A DNA stretch of 64,000 nt from Nitrososphaeria archaeon. Lineage in GTDB: Archaea > Thermoproteota > Nitrososphaeria > Geothermarchaeales > JDFR-13. Below, piece by piece: positions 8,281-15,978 of this stretch (positions are counted from its first letter, which is position 1; every line of letters begins with the position of its first letter). The DNA is taken from assembly GCA_027078545.1 (NCBI GenBank), contig JALWXN010000004.1:78737-142736 (forward strand), read 5' to 3'. A program made the translations under genes and the position numbers. A model generated the notes under the pieces. It made no database searches, was not told the DNA's origin, and was given only the letters and a program-made list of their open reading frames with translations.

Positions 8281-9085
8281 TCTTCACCACATGCCTCTTA
8301 ACAACAAACCCAAACCTCTCCTCCAGCCTCGGGAGGGCATCCTCGATCCAAACGACGAGTCTACCAGGCACGCCACCTGGGGCAAGATCCATAAGCGTCA
8401 GTTGATCCACACTCACAACATCAACGCCTGGGAAGTTCCTCACCGCCCTAGAAATCCCCCCATCATTTAGATATACTATCAAAGGCCCAGCACCAACCTT
8501 CCTACGCCTACCCCTCCACGAAGCCTTACCACCAACAATCTTAATATTCTCGGCAACCCTCTCCACATCATCCCAAAGACCAAGGGTCCTGAAAACCTCC
8601 CTAGCCTCCGACGACTTAGCGATGTTGGCAAACTCCGAAGTCACTATAAGCGGTATACTGGGTACATTGTCAATCCTATGGCCCCTCTTAGCCACCAGTT
8701 CCCTCCTAGCCGTGGCGGCCACCGCACTAGCCGTAGCCAGCTTCAGCTCCTTCCTATTGATCTTCTTATAAATATTCTTCTCAGCCGTGGGTGCATGGGG
8801 CCTACGGCCACCCCTAGCCATAGCAACTATAGCTCCTCTCCCCCTGAGGGGAGGGTCTTTATACCTAGGTATCCTAGCTATTCCAAGCCCTACACCGAAA
8901 TACTCGGCACTGGTCTCCCTACCCGCGAGTGGATACCTCCCCTTAGGCTGTAGTCTATGGGTGATTTGATGGAAGAATAACCTAGATATTATATCCTCCC
9001 TAACAGGGAGGTCAAATATCCTAGGCCTCCCAATCCTCTTCTCCTCCTCACCCACTAGGTTATATACTGGAATCTCCTCCGACAT
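8270..9085 (-). CDS. rpl4: Large-subunit ribosomal protein uL4
   Basis: This is uL4, an exit-tunnel protein. The 271-residue product has the archaeal RYPLAGRETSAEYFGVG loop with a following GRGAIVAMARGGRRPHAPTA segment (the extended loop that lines the tunnel) and the MDLAPGGVPGRLVVW region near the C-terminus. I chose the ATG at 9085, which has GAGGTGG a few bases upstream, over an upstream GTG at 9094. The start follows the uL3 stop closely and the end overlaps uL23, so the genes are translationally coupled. Confidence 0.96.
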   Translation of the reverse strand: MSEEIPVYNLVGEEEKRIGRPRIFDLPVREDIISRLFFHQITHRLQPKGRYPLAGRETSAEYFGVGLGIARIPRYKDPPLRGRGAIVAMARGGRRPHAPTAEKNIYKKINRKELKLATASAVAATARRELVAKRGHRIDNVPSIPLIVTSEFANIAKSSEAREVFRTLGLWDDVERVAENIKIVGGKASWRGRRRKVGAGPLIVYLNDGGISRAVRNFPGVDVVSVDQLTLMDLAPGGVPGRLVVWIEDALPRLEERFGFVVKRHVVKSDE

Positions 9086-9095
9086 GGTATCCACC

Positions 9096-10097
9096 TCACA
9101 AGTCTATATAGGTTATCTTAACAGGAGTCTTCATCTCCTCCTTAACAGGCCTCATCGCGAACCTCATCTTTATCAGCCTCTTAGCTGGGCCAGGTACAGA
9201 ACCCTTGAGGATGATGAACTTACTCTTGAGAAGACCATACTTATGGAAGGGCAATGGATGGTCAAAGTCTTCCGGAGACTTTATGTCAAGAATCTTTAGA
9301 TTGTATATGGTCCTCCTGTGGAACCCCATCTGCCCAGCCAATGGAACGGTATACCTAGTGGCGGATGGCTTCCAAGGCCCGAGGGCACCGGGCTTCCTAC
9401 GGGCCTTCCTAGACTTATGGGAGAGGAGCTTAATACCCCACCTCTTCACAGGGCCCTGGAACCCCTTACCCTTAGTCACAGCTATAACGTCTATAACGTC
9501 ACCAGGTGAAAATACCTGGTCTACCTCTATCTCCTTCCCGATAACACTCTTGGCATATTCAAACCTATCCGATATACTTGAGCCACCACCAATCTGGATC
9601 TCGAAGATCTCCGGCTTCTTCTTACTTATACCAGCCTTTACAGGCTGTGTGGATACCAGTAGACGGATTATCTTGGTCTCATCCAGTAGCTCCTCAGCCT
9701 TCTTCAACTGGTCCTCCATGTGGCCAGGTTTGAGGGTTACATCCCTCCTATTTATGAACTCGGGGAACTCGTCAGAGACCACCGTGAAGATACTCTTCAA
9801 CGCGTTTGAGGTGAGATCAGCCTTATACCCAACCATCCCTAGGACAAATAGGGGAGGTGTCTCAATAATCGTGACTGCGGAGAATATCTCCTGTCCACGA
9901 TATGGAGAGAATTGATACTCATCGATATAATAGACATGGGTCATGCCAGCCTTGTATCCAGCGAATCCGAGGGGCTTGGGCTCTGGAGAGTCTATAACTG
10001 GCCAAGCCTTAATAGCCGGATTTAGGGATTTAGCCCTCTTTCTAGGCGAGAAGGCCAGTGAACCTCTTTTAGGAGCATGTTTCTTTCGAGCGCCCAT
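9096..10097 (-). CDS. rpl3: Large-subunit ribosomal protein uL3
   Basis: This is uL3, an early assembly protein of the 50S subunit. The 333-residue protein has the archaeal/eukaryal basic N-terminus with SPRKRAKS, a GYKAGMTH motif near residue 50, and the finger region KGKGFQGPVKRWGI near residues 208-221, whose tip contacts the peptidyl transferase centre. GQMGFHRRT follows near residue 254. The ATG at 10097 is preferred to a GTG at 10106. A TATA box about 65 bases upstream marks the probable start of the ribosomal operon. Confidence 0.96.
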   Translation of the reverse strand: MGARKKHAPKRGSLAFSPRKRAKSLNPAIKAWPVIDSPEPKPLGFAGYKAGMTHVYYIDEYQFSPYRGQEIFSAVTIIETPPLFVLGMVGYKADLTSNALKSIFTVVSDEFPEFINRRDVTLKPGHMEDQLKKAEELLDETKIIRLLVSTQPVKAGISKKKPEIFEIQIGGGSSISDRFEYAKSVIGKEIEVDQVFSPGDVIDVIAVTKGKGFQGPVKRWGIKLLSHKSRKARRKPGALGPWKPSATRYTVPLAGQMGFHRRTIYNLKILDIKSPEDFDHPLPFHKYGLLKSKFIILKGSVPGPAKRLIKMRFAMRPVKEEMKTPVKITYIDL

Positions 10098-10163
10098 CCC
10101 AACCACCTAGATCTTATGTCCGGACTATTCTTCTCCAACTAGAATATGCATAAGCCGGGAGAG

Positions 10164-10174
10164 AATATTTAAAA
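10164..10174 (-). promoter_or_regulatory. TATA box of the uL3 operon
   Basis: On the minus strand the sequence reads TTTTAAATATT, an archaeal TATA box. Transcription starting about 25 bases downstream would leave a leader of roughly 40 bases before the uL3 ATG. It lies in the only gap between the SPOUT methyltransferase gene and rpl3, which suggests the ribosomal genes have their own promoter. Confidence 0.6.
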
Positions 10175-10182
10175 CTAGAGCC

Positions 10183-11061
10183 TCAGAGACGGCCAGAGCC
10201 AAGTATATAGTCGAATATGGCCAGAGCTATTAGCAGGGCCTCCTCCATCCTGATAGTCTCTACACGCTGCCTATGGACTAGATTTATGTAGTAGTCGAAG
10301 ACATTACGGGGATCCACATCATAATGCCCAAGTATTTCGTTCAAACCATACTCCGGAGCGCCCAGAACTAGTAGCAGCCTACCTACATCGACCGCCCTAC
10401 TCCTCAACTCCCTCGGGTCTATATCACCGATATAGTCACCAGTCCTACTCAGACCTATTTTCAGACCCTCATACCTATCGAGAAAGGTTGGTAGACTCTC
10501 CTTCAACCTACTCACCTTAAATCCTTGGTAGAGATCCAGATCAGAGGCCTCATCCATATCTAGGACACGCCCGATCAGGTACTTCTCCGAGTTCTTAATA
10601 ATCTCTATCAACGCAATCCTCGGAGGCTTAGAATCCCTCACCAAGACCGGTTTATCAAGACCCACCTCATACAAATACCCACCCCCACCACTCCTACCAA
10701 CTAGAAGCCCCACCCTATACTCGGGATACTCCAGATCCTTTATAGCCACCTTCTCCTTGAAGAGCTCAAGCTTCACAGGTGGGAGAGCCCCCGCATAGCT
10801 CAGGGACCTATCCCTAGAAAAGATTACTTTCTTAAGATACGGCGGGGTGATGAGGTATCTAAGCAGTGTGATAACATCCTTATATACAGTCCTATCTTGA
10901 TTCAGGGGGTCGGGATATATGAATATCCTATCCACACCATAGATAGCTGCAGACCTAGCTACTAGGGATACGGCGAAGCTCCTCTGCATATTAGAGGATA
11001 AATTTGTTGTGAATGAGGTTGGTATAGCCACATCAATCCTAGGCCTCTCGTCCTTCATCAC
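10183..11061 (-). CDS. SPOUT-class RNA methyltransferase (COG2106)
   Basis: The 292-residue protein belongs to the archaeal/eukaryal COG2106 (DUF171) family of SPOUT knot methyltransferases, predicted to modify rRNA uridine. Typical features are the N-terminal strand DVAIPTSF followed by a basic helix, the PPYLKKVIF segment, an inserted OB-like domain with VGRSGGGGYLYEVGL, and the C-terminal knot containing LVLGAPEYGLNEIL near residues 236-249. In archaea this gene is often found immediately upstream of rpl3, as here. The start overlaps deoC by 23 bases. The rRNA target is not shown by the sequence. Confidence 0.88.
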   Translation of the reverse strand: MMKDERPRIDVAIPTSFTTNLSSNMQRSFAVSLVARSAAIYGVDRIFIYPDPLNQDRTVYKDVITLLRYLITPPYLKKVIFSRDRSLSYAGALPPVKLELFKEKVAIKDLEYPEYRVGLLVGRSGGGGYLYEVGLDKPVLVRDSKPPRIALIEIIKNSEKYLIGRVLDMDEASDLDLYQGFKVSRLKESLPTFLDRYEGLKIGLSRTGDYIGDIDPRELRSRAVDVGRLLLVLGAPEYGLNEILGHYDVDPRNVFDYYINLVHRQRVETIRMEEALLIALAIFDYILGSGRL

Positions 11062-11731
11062 CTATCCCCATACACTCTTCAACGATAGCTATTCCCGAGC
11101 TCGATCCTATTATATCAGCACCCGCATCGAGAAGAGCCGTGGCGGCTTTGCAGTTTCTTATCCCACCCGATGCCTTTATCCCGATATCTGGGCTGAGCAT
11201 CCCCCTTATAGCCGATACATCCTCCACAGTCGTTCCACGAGGGCCTTTACCAGTAGATGTCTTAAAGAAATCGGGCCCGGCCCGATTAATAGCTTCTACT
11301 GCCTTCCTCAATAATCTGTCGTTAAGGATAGTTACCTCAACGATGATCTTTATCCCCCTCCTCCATGAATCCTTGACATATGAGGTGAGGCCCATAACCT
11401 CATCCACATATTCTTTGTAGAAGCCGTTCAGGAGTAGATTGACATTGGAGACTACATCCACCTCATCAGCACCAGATGAGAATAGATAGTCTATTGTACG
11501 TAGCTTCGCCTCCAGACTATCCATCCCATATGGGAAGGATACGACCCCAATAAGAATGGTATCACATTTATCGACAATGTCGCTCAGCCTGGCCACTATC
11601 CAGGGATGTGATACAAAGCCCCTTACACCAAGTCTACAACAGGCCCTATACTCCTCCACAACCTCCTTAAGCCTGATGTCTATAGATAGTCTTGTGTGGT
11701 CTATCTTAGAACCTATACCCTGCCTTGACAC
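11039..11731 (-). CDS. deoC: Deoxyribose-phosphate aldolase
   Basis: DeoC interconverts 2-deoxyribose 5-phosphate with acetaldehyde and glyceraldehyde 3-phosphate. The 230-residue TIM barrel shows IDHTRL near residues 10-15, the ADEVDVVSN strand near 89-97, the Schiff-base lysine in FKTSTG near residues 155-160 and the phosphate-binding KASGGIR near residues 187-193. It overlaps the start of the SPOUT methyltransferase gene, so the two are probably cotranscribed. In archaea it works in pentose and nucleoside breakdown. Confidence 0.94.
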   Translation of the reverse strand: MSRQGIGSKIDHTRLSIDIRLKEVVEEYRACCRLGVRGFVSHPWIVARLSDIVDKCDTILIGVVSFPYGMDSLEAKLRTIDYLFSSGADEVDVVSNVNLLLNGFYKEYVDEVMGLTSYVKDSWRRGIKIIVEVTILNDRLLRKAVEAINRAGPDFFKTSTGKGPRGTTVEDVSAIRGMLSPDIGIKASGGIRNCKAATALLDAGADIIGSSSGIAIVEECMGIGDEGREA

Positions 11732-11781
11732 TGCAAAAAATATTTGGTTGGAGAGATGGGAAAAATTCTTGTTACTCCTAC

Positions 11782-13248
11782 TCAGCCCTTAACCACGGCC
11801 AGAGGCAGCATCCTTACCACCCTCTTAGCCAGTCCAGCCCCATCGGCCACCATGGCCACATCATCACTGCTCTTATAAGCGAATTCAACCTCCTCCACGA
11901 CAGTAGCCATAGACTCAGCCCTCACAATTATCCCTCTCCTACTGAGGTCCTGAAGTATCCTGTCTCCACGATACATCCTCTTAGCAGCTGACCTGCTGAG
12001 CACCCTTCCAGATCCATGTGGTGCTGAGGCGAAGCTCCTCTCAAGACTGGTTGGATGCCCAATGAGGATGTATGACGCGGTCCCCATGCTACCCGGAACG
12101 AGTACTGGCTGGCCTACAGACCTATATACCTTGGGCAGGAGTGGATGGCCCGCTGGGAGACTCCTCGTAGCCCCCTTCCTATGTACATAGAGGAGCTTCC
12201 TCTTACCATCCACGACATGCTCCTCCGGCTTTACAATGTTATGTGCCACGTCATATACAATCTCCATATCCAGCTTATCGGCGCTGGTCTTAAACACCTC
12301 TTCAAAGCTCTGCCTCACCCAGTGGCTGATAGCCTGCCTATTAGCAAATGCGAAGTTAACGGCACACTTGAATGCCTTGAGATACTGCTGAGCCTCCGGA
12401 CTCTTAAGTGGTGCATATGCAAGCTCCCTATCAGGAAGCTTGATGTTATACTTCCTTATCGCCCTGTCCATTACCTTTAGATAATCGCTACATACCTGGT
12501 GTCCATAGCCCCTACTACCACAGTGAACCATGACTACTACCTGACCCCTCTCAACAATACCCATAGCCTCTGCCAGCTTCTCGTCAAAGATCTTATCCAC
12601 AACCTGGACCTCTAGGAAGTGGTTCCCACTTCCAAGGGTACCTATCTGGTTCAATCCACGCCTCTTAGCAGTGTCGCTCACATAGGATGGGTCAGCACCC
12701 TCTATAGCACCCTCCTCCTCGATCCTCTCAGGGTCATCCGCCCATCCCAGGCCGAACTTGTTTATAATGTACTGTGCACCCTCAACAGCTATCCTGTCTA
12801 GCTCACTCCTAGTTACATGGAAGTCCCTCCTCCTACTACCCAGCCCCGCAGGTACATTCCTGAATAGGACATCCGCGAGCTCCTTGATCTTATCCTTAAC
12901 ATCATCGTAATGGAGATTAGTCCTTATCACCCTCACACCACAGTTTATATCATACCCAACTCCACCGGGGCTTACAACACCCTCCTCCCCATCTACAGCC
13001 GCCACACCACCAATGGGGAATCCATATCCCTGATGGAAGTCAGGCATAACAATGCTGAACTTCTGTATACCTGGGAGGGTAGCCACGTTCATAGCCTGGA
13101 TAAACGTCTTATCCTTGGTCCCCTGCTCATAGATCTGCTGCTTAGATGCATATATCCTGACTGGAACCCTCATATCCTTCCTAGCTTCCTTCGGTATCTC
13201 CCAGATAAACTCATCTAGCTGCCTGATGGGATATGGAAAACGGTTCAT
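11782..13248 (-). CDS. rtcB: RtcB tRNA-splicing ligase
   Basis: RtcB joins tRNA exons by ligating a 2',3'-cyclic phosphate or 3'-phosphate end to a 5'-hydroxyl, using GTP and manganese. The 488-residue protein has the full archaeal length with no intein. Metal and guanylate-binding segments are visible: DINCGVRVI near residue 99, GNHFLEVQ near 207, VMVHCGSRGYGHQV near 238 and the guanylated histidine region HGSGRVLSR near residue 410. With eight intron-containing tRNA genes in this window, this ligase is the expected partner of the splicing endonuclease. Confidence 0.97.
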   Translation of the reverse strand: MNRFPYPIRQLDEFIWEIPKEARKDMRVPVRIYASKQQIYEQGTKDKTFIQAMNVATLPGIQKFSIVMPDFHQGYGFPIGGVAAVDGEEGVVSPGGVGYDINCGVRVIRTNLHYDDVKDKIKELADVLFRNVPAGLGSRRRDFHVTRSELDRIAVEGAQYIINKFGLGWADDPERIEEEGAIEGADPSYVSDTAKRRGLNQIGTLGSGNHFLEVQVVDKIFDEKLAEAMGIVERGQVVVMVHCGSRGYGHQVCSDYLKVMDRAIRKYNIKLPDRELAYAPLKSPEAQQYLKAFKCAVNFAFANRQAISHWVRQSFEEVFKTSADKLDMEIVYDVAHNIVKPEEHVVDGKRKLLYVHRKGATRSLPAGHPLLPKVYRSVGQPVLVPGSMGTASYILIGHPTSLERSFASAPHGSGRVLSRSAAKRMYRGDRILQDLSRRGIIVRAESMATVVEEVEFAYKSSDDVAMVADGAGLAKRVVRMLPLAVVKG

Positions 13249-13318
13249 AGAGACCCCCTCTTCCTAATTAAAACATTTAGGAGTGGAAATAAAGTTTAGT
13301 AATGGATTGGAAAGTCAA

Positions 13319-13328
13319 GTTTTATTAA
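13319..13328 (+). promoter_or_regulatory. TATA box for 5S rRNA
   Basis: GTTTTATTAA lies about 32 bases before the mature 5' end of 5S rRNA, with an AAGTC stretch just before it as a possible BRE. The spacing fits a transcript starting a few bases upstream of the mature RNA. Confidence 0.6.
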
Positions 13329-13355
13329 CCTGTCGAGGAGGGATAAATTAATGGT

Positions 13356-13485
13356 GGTGGGCTGCCGGCCATACCCCCCAGGGAACGCCCGTACCCATTC
13401 CGAACACGGAAGCTAAGCTGGGGCGGGCCGCTCCGAGTAGTGGGGTGCGAGAGCCCCCGCGAAAGGACGGTGCCGGCGGCCCACC
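13356..13485 (+). rRNA. rrf: 5S ribosomal RNA
   Basis: The 130-base sequence has the 5S closing helix I (GGTGGGCTGCCGGC paired with GCCGGCGGCCCACC) and the loop B/C core CCATTCCGAACACGGAAG, and helix IV/V ends near GGGGTGCGAGAGCCCC. It has its own promoter and is about 20 kb from the 23S gene, so it is an independent transcription unit. Confidence 0.97.
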
Positions 13486-13524
13486 TAAAACACAAACTCC
13501 TCACGATATCATACGGTGCATACC

Positions 13525-13971
13525 ATGGATAACCTACATCCCGTCATACAGAGAGTGATGGACAAGCAGCTGGATACAGAATGTCTAGACGAGTCGTTAT
13601 ACCTAGAGCTGATTAACCGGTACGGTGAAGACGCCGTAAGGGCCATCTATAGGGCTGGACGGGGATATTCAAAGAAATATGTCTTTAAAAATGTCCATGG
13701 CGGACCCACGGTAGTGATTTACACTTATCAAGGCAACAGTGCTGAATACATAATCTTCGAAAAACTAGGAATATGTAGCTGTAGAACAAGGTATAGGTTG
13801 GACAAGCAGAAGGGGCTGGTCTGCTACCACCTGATAGGTTTCGCCATAGATGCCTTGAATAACTCAATTAGGGAGTATGTGGTTGAATATGACGACCCAG
13901 CCACAATACTCTGGGACATATCTGAAGCCACGGATACTGATAGCACTAAGTATCAGGGCAACGATGAATAG
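13525..13971 (+). CDS. SWIM zinc-finger protein
   Basis: The 148-residue protein contains a SWIM-type motif, CSCRTRYRLD...CYHLIGFAIDAL, near residues 78-107: a C-x-C pair followed by C-x-H after about 15 residues. In archaea, small SWIM proteins are often encoded beside recombination genes and help load or stabilise RadA paralogues. Here the neighbours are 5S rRNA and, convergently, RPA, which keeps a DNA repair link open but unproven. The ATG at 13525 is preferred over a GTG nine bases upstream. The acidic C-terminal 20 residues look unstructured. Confidence 0.75.
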   Translation: MDNLHPVIQRVMDKQLDTECLDESLYLELINRYGEDAVRAIYRAGRGYSKKYVFKNVHGGPTVVIYTYQGNSAEYIIFEKLGICSCRTRYRLDKQKGLVCYHLIGFAIDALNNSIREYVVEYDDPATILWDISEATDTDSTKYQGNDE

Positions 13972-14019
13972 AAATGCTTAAGTTATGGTGAAGGCATAAA
14001 CGATTCTTAGTGATCAGCA

Positions 14020-14139
14020 ATGAGTGTGCCGATGTTCTACGACCTGCTGACTACATTGATAGCTGGGCTAGTAGGCTTTGTGATAATACTGCTGATTTAT
14101 GGGGAATATGATAGGCAGAGGAAGATGAGTGGTAAATGA
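14020..14139 (+). CDS. Small single-span membrane protein (39 residues)
   Basis: A short open frame begins at an ATG 48 bases after the SWIM gene and encodes 39 residues: MSVPMFYDLLTTL, a hydrophobic helix AGLVGFVIILLIY, then a basic tail EYDRQRKMSGK. The positive-inside pattern suggests an N-out, C-in single membrane span. A TATA-like CTTAAGTTATGG lies about 35-45 bases upstream. It ends 3 bases before the convergent RPA gene. I know no family for it, and translation is inferred only from the good helix, tail and spacing. Confidence 0.5.
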   Translation: MSVPMFYDLLTTLIAGLVGFVIILLIYGEYDRQRKMSGK

Positions 14140-14142
14140 GGA

Positions 14143-15606
14143 TTAATACTTCTTCCTCTCTATCCTACTGAAGGCCCTAAGCCTCAAGGTTAATGGAGAG
14201 GTGGTATCTATCAATGATCTAGAGTCCACCTGGGCCCCGTAAACCACTACCCAGTCACCAATCCCGATATCCTCGGATGAATAGTCCGATATGTCTCCTC
14301 TAAACACTACCATAAATGTCTCACCCTCTATGTCCTCGAGTAAGATGATATTCTCCATCTCCCCGAAACCCTCCTTAACCTTCGCCACTTTACCCTCAAT
14401 AGTCACATAGGACTGGGCCAGCTGGACATTCTTCACGCTCACCCGTGGGATACTCCTCTCTATTAAGCTATCATCAAGAGGTATGATCCTTGTCAAGTCT
14501 GTAGTGAACAGGTTTACATTCGGAGCCAGATTTTTAAGGGTAGCCCTAAAGATCTCAAGGTAGAACTCGCCACCCTCCTCTACTTGATACATACTATCAA
14601 CCTTCTCATCCATAGCCGTGAGAACAGCTTCAGAAACACCGTCTGTCACCAATACATTCAAAACCCTCCTATCGTTACGTATACGCTCCTTCCCAAATGA
14701 AAGGGCCTTTAGTCTAACCCTCGATAGGATCAGCCCAAAACCTATCTGGGATAGGAAGGTCTCACCTACTTCGAGAGAGACATCGAGTGTAGGGTCCACC
14801 TCAATATATGAAAGATTATTCACACGTATCTCCACATCTCCAAACCGGTTCTCCCTAATCCATACATGGTACAACCTGATCTTCTCACCCGGGTTGATCG
14901 AGTAGATGGATTCATGGAGTCTGGACCAAGATATACATCTAACAGCCTTTGACCCGGCCCCGATATAGAAGTCATAGAGAGGCTTACTCTGCTGATTCAC
15001 CATAACCACCCTCTCGGAGGGGCGTGTCAACAGGATACCATATATATACTGAGGAGACTCAGCTGGAGACGCCTCATTAACCGGCTTCATAAACTTGTCT
15101 ATGAATGGAATCTCATCTGCTATGCCTTGGTAAGGCGATATAGTCGCATTCTGAGGTACATGTACCTCAAGTTCACCCTGTAGATTTTCCCTGACATAAC
15201 AGCCCTGAATATCCACGACCTCACCCGGTCTAACTCCAAGCTTAGCGAGGTCGTTTCTATCCCTACCCCAGAAGACTACGGGTATAACCCCTGTATCATC
15301 TACCAAGCCACCCCTCGTCAACACCCCCCTCTGACTCTCCTGGCTATAACCTATCCAAGCCACCCTAGCCACCAGATGGACATTAGAGAGGCCTGCTATC
15401 AGATCACCTATCTTTAGCCTACCCACGGCCTCCCCTTCATAGGACGAACCACTCTCTAGGAGGAGGAGATATAACGCAGTCTTACGAGTGATATCGAGTT
15501 CAGACATGTATCTCGCAACGATATCCTCGATAGTCGCCCTAGTAAGATGTGGATTCTTCTTCAAAATTTTATCTATGAGCTCTTCCTCCTCCCTCAAATC
15601 ATCCAT
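14143..15606 (-). CDS. Replication protein A-like ssDNA-binding protein
   Basis: The 487-residue protein resembles archaeal RPA large-subunit homologues with several OB folds. The first 55 residues form a helical segment, followed by successive OB domains: one around residues 60-150 (VARVAWIGYSQE...DDTGVIPVVFWG...GEVVDIQGCYVREN), one around 180-270 (GSKAVRCISWS...GEKIRLYHVWIREN), and one around 290-470 with RVLNVLVTDG and MVVFRGDISD. No C-terminal zinc finger is visible. Such proteins coat single-stranded DNA in replication and repair. It is the downstream member of a minus-strand run with an Alba-like gene. Confidence 0.85.
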   Translation of the reverse strand: MDDLREEEELIDKILKKNPHLTRATIEDIVARYMSELDITRKTALYLLLLESGSSYEGEAVGRLKIGDLIAGLSNVHLVARVAWIGYSQESQRGVLTRGGLVDDTGVIPVVFWGRDRNDLAKLGVRPGEVVDIQGCYVRENLQGELEVHVPQNATISPYQGIADEIPFIDKFMKPVNEASPAESPQYIYGILLTRPSERVVMVNQQSKPLYDFYIGAGSKAVRCISWSRLHESIYSINPGEKIRLYHVWIRENRFGDVEIRVNNLSYIEVDPTLDVSLEVGETFLSQIGFGLILSRVRLKALSFGKERIRNDRRVLNVLVTDGVSEAVLTAMDEKVDSMYQVEEGGEFYLEIFRATLKNLAPNVNLFTTDLTRIIPLDDSLIERSIPRVSVKNVQLAQSYVTIEGKVAKVKEGFGEMENIILLEDIEGETFMVVFRGDISDYSSEDIGIGDWVVVYGAQVDSRSLIDTTSPLTLRLRAFSRIERKKY

Positions 15607-15655
15607 ATTAGCCTGGCCCCCAAATCATAAAAATAGCCATGGGCTAGAAATAGGG

Positions 15656-15952
15656 CTAATTAGAAGTTTCAGCCCGTGATAGGAGTATCCTTATCCTCGA
15701 GACCTTTTTGGGAAGCCCCCTAACCGTCTGACCCATCACCATATCAGTAGTTATGTTCTCAATCGTCACCTCACCCTTCTTAAACACGTTTACCAGGAGG
15801 TTGCACACATCTATAGCCTTACATATATTCATCCCAAGCGCCTCAACAACTATCTTCTCCTCTCCCCTCTCGAACAGCTTGATACAGACATTTATGTAGA
15901 AGGAAGTGTTCCTTTTGCCGATATATACTATTGGCAACTCCTGACTCATCAA
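15656..15952 (-). CDS. Divergent Alba-family nucleic-acid-binding protein
   Basis: The 98-residue protein has the Alba fold signature: VYIGKRNTSFYINVC at residues 9-23, an amphipathic helix, GEEKIVVEALGMNICKAIDV at 30-49 and a final SRIRILLS strand. Alba proteins are dimeric chromatin and RNA-binding proteins of archaea. Here the usual second lysine of GKK is arginine, and the basic KARGRAISKAVD region is replaced by EALGMNICKAID, losing several DNA-contacting charges. It is therefore probably a paralogue with altered binding. Translation may start at either of two adjacent ATG codons. It sits between RPA and DUF2070. Confidence 0.8.
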   Translation of the reverse strand: MMSQELPIVYIGKRNTSFYINVCIKLFERGEEKIVVEALGMNICKAIDVCNLLVNVFKKGEVTIENITTDMVMGQTVRGLPKKVSRIRILLSRAETSN

Positions 15953-15978
15953 GACCCACCATCCAACCGCCTCGAACC

